A stretch of DNA of 64,000 nt from Sapria himalayana (taxonomy: Eukaryota; Streptophyta; Magnoliopsida; Malpighiales; Rafflesiaceae): contig JAREIK010001323.1 of assembly GCA_029783825.1 (NCBI GenBank), forward strand, positions 62,001-126,000, written 5' to 3'. Under the pieces are notes generated by a model that worked only from the letters and a program-made list of their open reading frames with translations, was not told where the DNA came from and did no database searches. Made by a program: the position numbers and the translations under genes. This document shows, piece after piece, positions 36,076-48,700 of the stretch; the first letter of the stretch is position 1; each line of letters starts with the position of its first letter.

Positions 36076-36628
36076 AATTTACTATGTCTCCATATAGACA
36101 ATATATTTTTCATCATTTCTCCCTCAACTGATGCCAACATTGGGTTGACACATTTAGCGCGCACACAACACACTTGCACTTACCACATTGCACGCTACAA
36201 TTCTGCTTAAACACATTTTCATTTTTTTTTTCAATTGAATATGCCCAAACACATACCAAATTTCACACACACAACACTATACTCCTTCCCAATCAATTTC
36301 GTCCCCTTAAAATGATGGCATACTATGGCACACAACACATGAAATGTCTTGTTGCCAATTTTACTGTGGATGATGCTGACGGTCAGTAGACATTGTTGCC
36401 AGTGTTCCTGCAGCAAATTCAATGCTGACAGGTGCTAATGAAATATTTTGGTGCTTGGTAGAATCTTCTGGTGCTGGCATACTGAAGATGATGCTGGTGT
36501 TGAAATGTGGCACAAATAATGACATTAGCTAGAATTCTGATTTACTCAAATATCATAAAATGTGAAAAAATAACTATATCTGTAAAAACTAGTTTAACAT
36601 TTGTATATCAAATGTGCATAGAGAATCC
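36076..36628. other. Spacer without recognised gene
   Basis: Nothing supported on either strand. Confidence 0.5.
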
Positions 36629-36636
36629 TGATAGAT
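36629..36636. repeat. 8-bp target site duplication, left
   Basis: TGATAGAT, identical to 40654-40661. Confidence 0.9.
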
Positions 36637-37025
36637 CATAGTTATTTAAGGCGCACTGAGGCACAAAAGTCTTTTGGGGCCTTAAGGTGCAAGGTGTACT
36701 TGAGGCGCGAGCTTTTTTATTTGAGGCGCACCCAGCCTAATACACATAAAAATTATATATTTTACTAAATATAGTCTTTAATTTTTATCTAATAATAAAC
36801 TAAAGAACATCAAAAATAAAAATTAAATATTAATAGTGCTCCCATCATCCAAACATTCAAAGTTTCAAAACAAAATAACAAACATTCAAAGTTCTAAAAC
36901 AAAATAAACATTCATGTATCTACATCAAAATCTAAATCAAGAAAGTCTTCATCAATATCATCCCCATCATCAATCTTCCACTCTCCATTTTCTTCATCTT
37001 TCTCTCCCGATGAATAGATCATCTT

Positions 37026-39644
37026 TTAATCTTCATCAATCAAAGCAAGAGTATGAGTATGTTTAGAGCTAGATGGTCTTGACTTTGGTTTTGGTGTTGG
37101 TGTTTGTGTTTTGCTTGGTTTAGCTCTTGTATAAACCTTAAGCTCCTCAGCTCTACTAGCTCTTGCAACATCACCCCATATTAAATCATCACATTCAAAT
37201 ACCAAATCATATTCTGCAATACCTTCATCTTTTATTTTTCTCATCAACCATTCGTTGCTATCATCTATTATTTTCAAGATAATGGGATCAATGGTATGAT
37301 GCTCAGTGTATCTTTTCATCAAGGTTCGGTTGTACTTAATGTACACCAAATCATTCAAGCGTTGATGGTCCAACCTATTTCTCATCTTGCTATGAAACAG
37401 AAAAAATAAATAGTTTTCATGATTATATCTCAATGTTTTAGTTTTGAAGAATCTAAGTTACATTAAATAATATTATAACTTAAAGACACAAATTCAATTG
37501 TATATAATTGCTTTAGTAACTTACATTCTCAAAGATACTTCAATTCTTTTCACAACCTGATGTACTACATGTTAGGTTGAGAATCCTCAATGCAAACTTT
37601 TGCAAACTTCTAGCACTTGATCCAAACATACCCCACAATTTAGCTACAATTTATATAAATAAATTATTAGTTGAACATTTCACCTATTTTAACCAAACAT
37701 ATATAATAATTTCAATGCACAAATTAACAAAACTAAAGGACTAACCTGGAGGTTTAGTCTTCCTTGTTTTAATGGCAAACTCATTACCAAAAAGGTCTCT
37801 AGCATGCATGTACAAGTCGAGTTGTGATATAATTGTATCTTGTTCATCTCTGTTTTTCATCAATCTCGAAATGCAACTACATACATCTTCAAAGATTTTT
37901 GAATCTAGGTCAATTCCTAATCCTTCTATATCATAATAGAATTGTGGGTTCAAAAAATACCCAGCTGAATGTAAAGGCCGATGAAGTTGAACCTCCCACC
38001 TCCTATCAATGATTTCCATGATTTTTCTATATTTTTCTTCATTCTCATTAAAGCTTTTGATGATGATTTCCTTCGCCTTTTTCATGGCTGCATAATAATA
38101 GCCCATAGGATGTATCTTTTCACCATCCACCAAACGAAGCACATATACAAGAGGACTTGATACCTTCAAACAAAATACTATAGTATTCCAAAAAGAAGAC
38201 ATGAAAATTATATTGGCTACATTTTTTTCCTTTTGCTCATTTGTCCATTTACTTTCCGTCCAATCTGATTTAGTAAACATCTTCTTTAAGTTGTTTCTTT
38301 GTTCATTGATACGGGATAAGATGATAAAGGTCATTGTAAACTGAGTCTTAGCAGGCTTTAACAACTTCCTTTGCTCAGTAAATCGTCTCATCATGTTGAG
38401 CAAACCCATTCTATTATAGATGTAGCCGTTTATGGATATGACCCTCTCTATTGTCTTCTTGATGTTTGGTAGTTTTTTAATATCTTCTAGTATCAAGTTA
38501 AGACAATGTGCGGCACATGGTGTCCAATACATATGTGGTATTTTTATTTCCAACAACCTCCCTACATAATTTAAACACATAATAAATAGATAATAGATGT
38601 AATCACTTACATAAATAAGTAAATGAAAATTTGAAATTAAATTATAAGTACTTGCCACCACATAATTTGAAACATTATTTATTATCACTTGAATAATATT
38701 GGCTTCACCAACTTCCTCGACAAAACTGTCAAGTAATTCAAACAATTTCTCTCTCATCTTGATCATAGAAGAAGCATCAATATATTTCATAAACACGGTC
38801 CCTCATTAAGAATTTACCAAGAAATTCACCAATGACATTTCCTTCCTATCAGTCCATCTATCTGATATAATTGAACATCCATTTTGTTTTCATTCTGTGA
38901 AATGAACATTCATTGAAGTCTTTGTGAGAGCCAATTCTTTCTGGAGGTTAGTAACCCTTACATCATAAAAATTTGGTCCATTGTAACCCACACCATATTG
39001 CCCAATTGTCTCAAGCATTAGTTGGAAACTAGCATAGTTCACTGTATTAAATGGAATCGCAACTTCATACATCCATCTACAAAATAGTATATCCGCTCTC
39101 TCATTGGTCTCTTTCTTGTATGCATTGTTGATATTAGTTGAGTATTTTTTCTATTTTGAATAATCATTTCTGGATTAGGAGTAAAGAAATGATCCATAGG
39201 ACCTTTCTGCCTCATTTTCTTTATGTAACTACCACTAACACTACCACCACTTTCCCCTCCATTGCTACCACCACTAGAAATATCATTTCTTCCCCTTTTG
39301 CTAGTAACCTCCAGGTCTTCATCATCTTCATCTTGGAACCCAAATATATTCTCATTCACATTATGACTTCCAAAACTTATTTGATTTTTTTGAGTTTTTT
39401 TGGCTAGCATATAATCTTCTATTTCTTTTCTAACATGTTCGGGACATCTTCTACACTTTTTTGAATTTCTAAACCCTCCAACAAGGTGTTGCTTTTGTCT
39501 ATAAATGTCTCCTTTAGTTAATTTATCACAAAAAATACAAATGAGTGTACACGTATCTTTCTCATTTAATAAACAAGCATATTTTCATCCCCGATCTTTT
39601 CTTCCACTTGAGGCATCTACTTCAACTTCAATCTCTTTGTTCAT
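37026..39644 (-). pseudogene. hAT transposase, nearly complete but with stops
   Basis: Start MNKEIEVEVDASSGRK at 39644. A BED zinc finger follows (CIFCDKLTKG...KQHLVGG, 39560-39480), then a Ser/Gly-rich linker (39300-39210). The DUF659-type core runs MYEVAIPFNTVNYASFQ (39072-), SIISDRWTDRKEMSLVNFLV (38860-38815), VIINNVSNYVVA (38690-38652), a 90-bp in-frame intron (38651-38562, GT...AG), then RLLEIKIPHMYWTPCAAHCL to FLNPQFYYD (38561-37930). Next come an intron from 37745, WGMFGSSARSLQKFALRIL...CEKN (37640-37550) of the dimerization region, and the tail RNRLDHQRLNDLVYIKYN to 37026. Lesions: three stops at conserved Trp codons, a frameshift near 39090, two adjacent stops near 38810, and a lost acceptor before 37395. 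It would be a nuclear DNA-cutting enzyme acting on the element ends. Confidence 0.88.
38562..38651 (-). other. Intron in the hAT transposase
   Basis: Donor GTACTT after ...GTGGTGGCAA and acceptor ATTATGTAG before GGAGGTTG. Its removal joins NYVVA to RLLE as in relatives. Its length is a multiple of three with no stop, so the frame reads through. Confidence 0.7.
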
Positions 39645-40150
39645 TTTTATGTATCTTTACAACAAATCTACAATAAAATGATAAATATATTAAGAAAAAA
39701 ATGAAAACATATACATAATATATTATATATTATAAATCTATAAATTCTAAACATACTCATTTTTGCCAAACAACTAAAATTATTTATAATTTTTGTTCTA
39801 ATTGTTTCATAATTTTCATAATTTTTTTCATGATTTTTTTTTATTTTTCGTTAATTCTCAGAATTTTTTTCCTTTTTTCTGTATTAGTTTTTTGAAAATT
39901 ACATATTTTTTTCAAAGTATTATTCAAAAAAATTTCCCCTAGTTTTTAAGTATTTTTTGAAAATGTTTTTTTATCTTTTGAAGAATTTTTTCACAACAAA
40001 AATAGGTAAAATGAAAAAAATATTTTTTGAGTCTCTTCTTTTTTCTCTCCTCTTCACTCCAGCTTTAAGAGTTTTTTGGGAGGGTTATTTTGAGGGTTTT
40101 AAGGTGTAACCCGAGAAAGATGGGGTTTTATAGGGCTTAAAATCATAAAA

Positions 40151-40335
40151 CTTCAAAACGGCATCGTTTTGGAGGTGACATTTTTTTATTATAAATTAGA
40201 ACTTCAAAACGACATTGTTTTGAGGTATTTGTTTATTTAAAAAAAACAAAATCAACCCAAAATGACGTCGTTTTGGGTTGTTTTGATTTTTTTAAAAAAT
40301 ATAACCCAACCCAAAACGATGTCGTTTTGGGTTGG
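40151..40335. repeat. Four palindromic repeats in the hAT subterminal region
   Basis: Palindromes at 40151-40175, 40202-40225, 40254-40280 and 40303-40335, each of the type CAAAACG(A/G)C..CGTTTTG, spaced about 50 bp. The outer two add GGGTT/AACCC arms. Possible binding sites for transposase or host factors. Confidence 0.75.
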
Positions 40336-40653
40336 ATCAGCCGAATACGTCGTCTTCCCCAACGTGCTCCTCATGTGTTTTGCATGGTTCCACCTCTTGT
40401 CGCTTCTCCCACCGTTGCTTTGCCCTTCTTCTCCAACGAAATTTTCTCATTTTCGATGGCGAATCCAGCAAAAAAAAGGAGAGGAGAAGAAGAGGAAGAA
40501 GGAGAAGAAGGGTGTACCTGGCTCGATGCCTGCCACCGCCAAAACTGGAAGTCGACGCCTGCTGCGCCTCACCCGCTTGCGCCTCGCCTGAAGTGAGGCG
40601 TTTTTCCCGAGAGTAGTGGCGCCTGAGCTTTAGGCGCGCCTTTCATAACTATG

Positions 40654-40661
40654 TGATAGAT
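40654..40661. repeat. 8-bp target site duplication, right
   Basis: TGATAGAT, identical to 36629-36636. Confidence 0.9.
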
Positions 40662-43390
40662 ACATGATGATTGGATTTAGTTAGCCCATAAGTTGGTTAC
40701 TTTAATTCATAACATAAAAAATATAAAAAAAAAGTATAAACCATAACAACATGAAATAATTGCATATTAATGTCATCTATATGTTTAAGGTGAAAAAGAT
40801 ATTCCATACTCTCATAATTAGCATACCATACAATCAAAAAAGATATCAACTTTAAGCTAGTCTCAAAACTTAGCCACCAAATGATTATTGAGATAAAAAC
40901 ACATACGAAGGGAAATATTGATAATTAAATGTTTAAAAATTTTCTCAATAATAGAAGAGAAAATGTAAAAATTATTTTGCTTAATTCTCAATTAAGGCTT
41001 AATTTAATTCTTAGAATTCTGAAGACAACATTAGATAGTGAAAATAAAATCAAATTATGATGCTTGCATGATTCACAAAAAAAAAACAAATTTTAAAGAG
41101 AGGCAAGAACGTATAATACATGCGAAAGAATATGACTATCTAATTTAAAGTCACTACATCTAATGATTCTAAAGATTATCATATTGAATATGATAATTTC
41201 ATGAATGAGTAGTACAAAATCAAAAAAAATAATAAAGTATTATTTATAATATGATTATTTACATTTGAAACTAATTCCTCTGGAGTCTATATGGAGAGTT
41301 TAATGGAAAAAATATGAATATGTAATGGAGAAAAAAATTTGGATAGAAGTCTATAATACTAATATTTTGTGATAATGATGTTCTCAATGATTATTAGTTT
41401 TGTTTGTAAAGATGATGATGATATTGAATTGATAAATTTATTCTAACAAAAATATGTTGCTGGTGAATATCATAATTGTTAAAGGTATGTAATGGAACCT
41501 CATCATGCACCATGATAATTGCCGTGAATATGACATACCGTACAAGACTCTTCTCTTTGCCGTGGCTTTCCTTGATCCTAAACGTTCTCTATATGGCTAA
41601 AACATGTGTTTTTACTAAAACATTATTTCATTTAATGAAATATATTTTTCCAAATATAAATAAAATTTTACTTTGTTCTTTTAAATTATCTATTCTCATA
41701 ATTTTCTCTGATGCTCTCCATTGTTAAATGTGTTTATATTTTGAAAAAAAATTATGTGATATTGTGCATGTTTAGGCATGTTTTAGTGAAGGTGACCCTT
41801 TAAATGTATAAGTGTATCTTGTACCTTTTAAAACTATGGTCAAGATACAAAAGTTATAATTATTGCAAGTACATCTTATCTTTTGATAATTATTGTGCTT
41901 GAGTAATGAAACTTTTAATATCTTTCTTGGATACTTGTAATTTTGTATGACTAAAATTATTGCTTTTTAAATTCTTTTTTTTTTCTATGTTTTCAAAACA
42001 ACAAATACCCAATATATAAGATAAAAAAAATCATAAATGACAATAGAAAAAAATGAATAAGGTGCCTAGAAAATATAAAAATATTTGTTTGATGGGTTTG
42101 CATAATATTCAAGTGGATCAATTCTAGAACCTAATCCGACAACTTAATTCGACATAAATGGTGTCATTAAGAAATGAATACCAAACATAGTGTGATTAAA
42201 ATGATTTTTTTTTTCAAAATAATTTAGATATGAGCACTAGGGTCAATTGCATGTGGAACTTAGGATTTGGGTCCAAGGATGAAAAAAAGTCCAATTGGTT
42301 TGCAAATTAGTTATAGTCTTTTAGATTTAGTTAGTTAGGAAGTTGAAGCAATTTCACTAATATGCAATGAAAAAAGATTATGATAGCAAGTGCCATTTTG
42401 TAATGATGATTAGTTTCATGTTTGAAATTTATTCGATATAATATCTCTGATTTTTGAGGGTAATATTATCTATATATTACTTTCTCTCAGATTTTTGTTC
42501 GTGTCTCTCTCCTCTTCAACTCATTCCATATTGTTACTCGGCCCCTCGTGTAATTAATTATCCTTTTATCAATCTGACTATCATATAGTTAGTGTGTATA
42601 GTGATGAGGTTACATATAAATGTGTGATATGTGAGAATAATATATATTTTTTAAAATTTTAAAACTATACATATATGCAAGAATAATATATGTGATATAT
42701 AATAATGAGGCTAAATGTAAATACAAATAATTTCTTGAATTGAATGAAATATATATTTCAAAAATTTTAAAAATATGTTTTTTGTTGATTTTTAGTTGGC
42801 TCGTTTAGGAGATGATCTTGCATATGACAATATCTATATGGAAATGGAAAATTCATCTAGGATTCATCTTGGTCATTGTCAAATTGAGGAAATTGGATTG
42901 GTCATAGAATATAAGATAGTTTTCATATAATTTTTTATAATTTTTGTATTAATTCATAAAAGAAAAATTTTTAGATAGTACGTATATTTGGTGTTGGATA
43001 TTATTTAATGTAGTGAAAACTTATATTTTGTAATTATTTGTCACCTTTATTAATGATTTTTTTGTTAGATATGAAATTTTTTTAACTTGTATTATTTATT
43101 TTTTTATATGAATGTTATTTTGTTGTTTTATTCATACATATTTTTAGTAACACCTCTAAATTAATATATTTGTTGGTAAATCTAATAAGAAAATGGAGTA
43201 AAGGAAATGGAACTAAGAGACAAAACAAATAATTGATTATAAAAAGGAATTTTGGTGGCAAAATAATAAAATTGTATATTTTAATTAAGGAAAAATATAA
43301 AATTTTTTGAGATAAAATAAATGAGTTTTATCTGATTTAAAAGAATGCAAATAGGTTGAGTAGCGAAACATTCAGAGATACAAATATAAG
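40662..43390. other. AT-rich spacer, no supported gene
   Basis: No family recognised. 42796-42930 looks exon-like on the plus strand (see findings). 42220-42560 may be a decayed LTR. Open frame 41476-41727 matches nothing known to me. Confidence 0.4.
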
Positions 43391-43394
43391 AGTA

Positions 43395-43580
43395 CACAAT
43401 AATTTCTATAATAGACTAGATTCTAAATAAGAAACGAAAAATATCTCTAAGTTAGTAAAATAAGAGAATAAAAAGATAGTTATTTAAGTTATATTATATG
43501 TGTTGAAGATGAGAATAATATAATACTAATTCAGAATATATGTAGTAACTTAGAATACAAAAAGAAGTCGAAACTATTTG
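43395..43580 (+). mobile_element. RTE LINE fragment
   Basis: The plus strand reads YNRLDSK, then ISKLVK, then CVEDENNIILIQNI, matching the linker region of plant RTE proteins (Y--LDTKEGEKDIYKLAK...VKCIKDEDQ-VLV). It is short and full of stops. Confidence 0.5.
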
Positions 43581-44059
43581 AAAGAGATTTTATTTAGAGC
43601 TAAAAATAAATTAAAAATAATAAACTTTAGAATGAAAATAGATGTAAAAGCTTTTTTAAAGAGTTTATATTCTAGAAGAATAGTGACATGGAACACAATT
43701 TGGATTGTTCACATTATGGAAAATAATTTTGTGCATTGCATTTGTTCTTGTCTTTATTGAATATATTCAACTATGATTTTGTTGTGATCTAATAATTATA
43801 GATTTTTTTGTTCATAAAAAGAATAAATGATTTCAAAATTCATTTTGGATTTGTGATACATATATTTGTGGGGTGCTTGTGCTTGGTATATAGTATCGAA
43901 TGGTCATCACATTCCTAGCAAAAATATAGTCTATCATGTTTGATGACTAGAAGAAATCTTTTTTTCAAATTTCCAAAAATACATTGTTATTGTATTTGAT
44001 TGTGTATAATAATGAAATATTTTTGTTTTTGTATGCTTATTTTCTAATACAATAAAATA

Positions 44060-44155
44060 TATTAAAGGCCGTGTCTTGGTCTTGGTGTGATGACAAGTAC
44101 TTTCATCCAAGGCCAATGGCCTTGGGTTCGATACTTAGTATATATATTTTTTTTG
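44060..44155 (+). mobile_element. Possible tRNA-derived SINE fragment
   Basis: GGGTTCGATAC (44124-44134) fits a B box, and CTTGGTGTGATGACAAGT (44081-44098) is a weak A box. A T-rich tail follows. Confidence 0.3.
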
Positions 44156-44359
44156 ATTTTTAGGGATAAGACTGTAAAGATAATAATCACTATTAAAACT
44201 TGCCCTAAGCGATAGCTTTATGCTTTGGGTATTTTCTTTAAGTTGATTACTAACATCAAGTCTTATTGTTTCAAGAAAAATGTTCATGGACATAAAATTA
44301 TGAAAATTATAATACAAATTTATAAAAACATATAACAACAAAAATTTAATAAATTAAAA

Positions 44360-45063
44360 TGACAAATTAAAAAAAAAAATTTCTAGTCACACTCTCACCC
44401 TTTCTACCCTTCACATCTATTTTTCTTGTGTAACAAGGGTGATGAAAGGAGGAGGTAAATCAGGGACGTGCTGTGCGTGGGCGTTGCCTGACAGTTGGAC
44501 TTAGGGTTTTAACTATGTGTCAATGAACAAGCTTGTGGCTGTAGCAGTGATGACTGGTCATGGTGGGTTTGTATCAATGGTAGGAGTGATAGTAGTGGTG
44601 ATGTTGGTTGTGGCACTTTGGAGTTGGTATCGGCTATGGAATAGAAAGGCTTGTCTAAAGTTTTTGATATGTTCTAATGGTATCAAGATTGTCAGATGTC
44701 TGAATATCATCACCTAGTTAGGTTATTTTCTTACCACCACAAAATTACTGCATACCTCTCTCCTGGTACAATATATTTTTCCAATACCTGCTTATTAACT
44801 TCTCCTTTTAGTTGTAGCATGTTGAACATATAATGTCACTTCCCTTTTGTGTTGTTTTGCAATTGTAGTTGAGATTTGTTGGTCTTTTCAATTAACAATG
44901 GTTCCATATTTATTTCTATAAATCTATTCTTCTGGTTTGTGATTTTCTGTTATATTTTTCTGGAGATGAAGTTATGGTCTTGGGAATCTTAAGTTCTACT
45001 ACTAAATTTGTGTGTTTTAGGTCCTTGAATTGAAGAACCATTGTTTCTGTTGTTTCCATACCA
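44360..45063 (+). promoter_or_regulatory. Upstream/5' leader region of VHA-H
   Basis: GC content rises from about 44390. A splice acceptor-like TGTGTGTTTTAG ends near 45021, followed by 42 bp to the start codon, so a 5' leader intron is likely. The transcription start is not determined. Confidence 0.4.
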
Positions 45064-45093
45064 ATGGATCATGCTGTTCTAACAACAGAGCAG
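45064..45093 (+). CDS. VHA-H: V-type H+-ATPase subunit H, coding exon 1
   Basis: Ten codons, MDHAVLTTEQ, followed by a GT donor at 45094. The plant subunit H family starts [17 protein letters not shown], and exon 2 supplies the rest. The start is chosen because it gives the family N-terminus at the expected distance. The exon is phase 0. Confidence 0.85.
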
Positions 45094-45215
45094 GTACTAT
45101 TCGGGTTCGGGCTGATATTTTCTACTAAATTTTATCTTAGAATTATGTGGATCACATGCATTAATTTTGAACAGGGTATTATTTGGGTTGGGCTGATGTT
45201 TTTTCTGTTTTTCAG

Positions 45216-45341
45216 GTTCTTAAGAGGGACATACCATGGGAGACATACATGATGACGAAACTGATTTCAGGGACAGACCTTCAGCTTCTAAGGCGTTACG
45301 ACAATAGGCCTGAAAGTTACAGGGCACAATTGCTAGATGAT
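45216..45341 (+). CDS. VHA-H: V-type H+-ATPase subunit H, coding exon 2 (gene incomplete in window)
   Basis: Forty-two codons after acceptor TTTTTCAG read [20 protein letters not shown], then [22 protein letters not shown], and end at a GT donor (45342). This is the N-terminus of subunit H, the cytosolic V1 regulatory subunit needed for ATP-driven proton pumping at vacuole and endomembranes. Both exons are phase 0 and unbroken, giving 52 of about 450 residues. The next expected exon (starting DGPAYV) is not visible before the window end. The gene may have an intron of more than 18 kb, now holding two hAT elements and retroelement debris, or this may be a truncated 5' copy. Confidence 0.88.
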
Positions 45342-45790
45342 GTAATGTTGCTTTCTCACCAAAAACTTGATTCTTTGATGAAATCATTTTCCTTGTCTTT
45401 GAACTATAAACAATTATCAAGCACAATCATGATTATAGTTAAAAGATCAGATTTTGGTTGTGTTGATGCCCACGAGGCTTCCTCATGATTAAATGTTATC
45501 GTTAGTAAGCAAGATTCATCTATAGCACATTCCATAGTGTGCCTATGGAATGATTCATCAAATCATGATTATAATATGATGTATTTTGGAACTTCATTTT
45601 GTTCTATGCTAACATAAAGTTCACTATACCTGAAAAATCATTTGACTTTGTTAAGGAGGGGGAGTTGGATTGTTGGATTAATCAAATAGTCATGTTCCAC
45701 CCCTGACGGCTTACCCAATGGCCATTAAGACCAACCGTTGCATGACTAGTTATCGAACCATTGTAATGCAATGGTCCCGTGTAGTAACCA
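45342..45790 (+). other. VHA-H intron 2, first part
   Basis: Normal intron-like sequence after the donor. It includes a small hairpin CATTCCATAG...CTATGGAATG (about 45528-45552). Confidence 0.55.
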
Positions 45791-45798
45791 TATCAATT
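45791..45798. repeat. 8-bp target site duplication, left, of hAT copy A
   Basis: TATCAATT, identical to 49232-49239. Confidence 0.9.
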
Positions 45799-48700
45799 TA
45801 GAGGTGTCAAACGGGCTGGGCCGGCCCGGCCCATTTTCTTAGAGCACGACCGTGCTTTCGTGCCGGGCCAGACACGGTTTATAAAAGTCAGGCCGGGCCC
45901 ACTCGGGCCAGTCCTGGCCAGGAATTTTTTTTAATTTTTATTTTAATTATATAAATTATTAAATTATATATAAAATTATAGATAATGTATAATATTATAA
46001 ATTTATAATATGAATATTGTTTAAAATTTATTAAATTTACAAAGTTTAAATTTTTTTTATAATGTAAAATAAAATTAGTTTAAAATTTATTAGAATTATA
46101 TAATAAAGTTATAAATTTTTAAATGAAAAATTAAAATAAAAAAATAAATAAATCAATAATTTATGTTAAAAAATTAAAAGGTAAAAAAAACATAAGCAAA
46201 CAAAATGAAAAATGACTAATCAGCCATTAGATACTGAAGGTCTGAACCAAACAAATTAAAGTTTCAACGTAATGTATAAATAAAACGTACAATCAATAAA
46301 AAACAAAACATCAAAATCAAAAAATAGTAGATCATCATCAATCGTCAATCGGCATATCATGAGCATCATCAGCCGCAACATCAAGATCAACATTATATGA
46401 ATCATCATCATCAGCAATCAACTCATCCACTATCACAGTGGATGCGGTTGTAGTCCCAGTCCCAGCTCCAGCACGATCATAGATACTAAACCTCGAATCC
46501 TCCTAATCCTTCAAACAAGCTAATACTTCAATAATATCTGGACGTAATCTCGATCTCCTATCCGAAATCACGTTCACTGCAACAGAAAAAGTAGACTCCG
46601 ATGCTACGCTCGATACCGAAGGAGTCAGTAGATCCCGTGCCATCCTAGATGGCACAAGAAAGGTGGACTTATATGATTTCTATTACTGTAATATATCAAG
46701 ATTCTTAGTATCAGAATGTGATAGGATTGAGCAGTAGTCGGTATCTAAGTACCGAGAAAGCTCGCTCCTATGTGATGGTCCACCCCTACGTTTTCCCCTC
46801 GCTAGCTGAATGAAAAATTCATCATCTCTGAACAAGGTATTCATGTTAGTAATCACAGTCTCATTATCACTATCACCACCATACCTAGTATCGTAGTATG
46901 TGAACAAGTCAGTCAACTTCTCGTGAATGAACCATTTAGGTGGTTTTTTTAGGTTCATGCACGAGGAAATGTAAGTCAGGGTGTTTTCTACCCCTTCCAC
47001 CTTAACCCTCCATGCATGCAGCGAGGCAATAAAGAGATGGAACGGTGGACCAGTACTTCAAGTACTTGGTTTCCATCTTTGCAACTATATGGATAAGTGT
47101 CGGGTCAGCTCGATACTTCCTAAACATGCTACTAATGTTGCATATACACCGGAGTGCAATGTAAGTCGTGGGCGTATAAACCGACGAACACATGTTCGTC
47201 GTGTCATAACAAATCTCCAGGAATTTCATTTATGAAATTCCTGGAACCCAGTCAGTGTTGTCAATTATAAGTTCGTCACTTTTACTATTGACGTAGTTGG
47301 ATATTACGTGTTCGTATCAAATACATGATTCCAACATTAGATACGTGTAATTTTAACGATGTATTACATCCGATTGAAATTTCTTCTTCTTAAGATTCAC
47401 AGACAAACAGAGACTACCAAACTCTTGTTGTATGCGAGGAGTACGAATATATTTTAGTGCATTACGTATATTATCCAACGCGGGGGAACACACCTTCATA
47501 CCCACTTGAACAATCAGGTTAATCACGTGACCCATGCATCTGACATAAAAAATCTCTTCTAATGGTGCGTCTCTAATATTCCTAACAAATATGTTAATTA
47601 CTACTCCATTATTAGATGCGTTATCGAATATGACACTAAAAATTTTATTTTGAATTTTATATTCTCTAAATATTTTGATCATATACTCAAAAATGGCCGG
47701 GCCATCATGAGGATGAAGAATCTCAGAGAATCCTAAAATTTTTTTTTTCTTTGTCCAGTTAGAATCTACATAGTGGCTGGTGAGACATGCATAAGATGAT
47801 TTATCGTGACTTGTCCAGATATCGGACATCATGAACATCACTTCACTATATGCCATAAATTCATTAATTATTTTTTCTTTTTCTAACTTATATAATTTTA
47901 GTATGTCATTCCTAGATGTGGACCTAGGAATCGTACGATAAGCAGGCTGAAAATATGTCTGCATGATGCGCACTACCCTTGGATCTTCCGAAAATCTGAT
48001 CGGAAGACCCATCAATATGATAAGTCTGGTCATGCTGTTCCTATCCAACTCGCTGGAGTATATGAAGGGAGTAAACTTTGAGACTGAACTCGATCCAGTC
48101 TCAAAAAATGAAGTGCCAAGTTGGGTTTGCCTAGGATCTAATGAATCATATTTTTTGGTGCATAATTCGGCATGCCTCTTAAGGTGTCAAGTTCCAAACG
48201 AACTCTTACATGTTAAAAGTCTCATACAATATTTGTACTGTGCTATTTTTTCTTCCTCATCCCTAATATTTTTTTATTTTATTATATTAAAATGAGTCCA
48301 AACTACAGTAGTCCTCCTAGTTTTTTATTTTTTAGAAGTTTGGGTTGAGACGACTGGAGAAACCAAAGTTTCAGTAACCTCAGATCTCTGTGTAATATTT
48401 TTATTTTCATAATTTAAATATGTTTCATTAGTATTTGTCATTTTTTATGATTTTTGTTAATCAGGACACTTATTTAGAGACTAGATGATATATTTAAAAT
48501 TTATCTATTTTAGGTCTAGAGAGAGACTAGAGAGAGAGAGAAAGTAAAAAAATAAACTTAAAATATATTACCCAGTAAAGTAGTGAGGTCGATCACGTGC
48601 ACGGTGCATTATAGTCTAGCTCAAAATTTAAAACTCAAGTTGAGATTCCCGAAAAGTTAAGCCGAATGATGAAATCCTGACTTCTCGAGTCCCGAGTGAG

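Larger units (their letters stand above)
36637..40653 (-). mobile_element. hAT transposon with transposase gene (4017 bp)
   Basis: Ends CATAGTTATTTAAGGCGC (left) and GGCGCGCCTTTCATAACTATG (right) form the inverted repeat. The flanking 8 bp TGATAGAT is identical on both sides (36629-36636, 40654-40661). The transposase reads on the minus strand from 39644 to 37026. The right subterminal region holds four palindromes with an AAAACG-N-CGTTTT core and a purine-rich stretch. This is a different hAT family from the GC-rich-end copies. Confidence 0.92.

Noticed and set aside
40262..40616. Three plus-strand open frames near 40.3-40.6 kb, up to 109 codons
   Set aside because: Subterminal region of the hAT element with palindromes and a purine-rich run. 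The Lys/Glu and Arg stretches are compositional and no family match was seen.
43578..43760. Segment reading SRRIVTWNTIW, reminiscent of PPR proteins
   Set aside because: Only one short similarity, no repeat structure, and it lies beside a LINE fragment.
47963..48295. Plus-strand open frame of 110 codons in hAT copy A, with a like frame at 59156-59488 minus in copy B
   Set aside because: Antisense to the transposase N-terminus in both copies. Conservation follows from the transposase.
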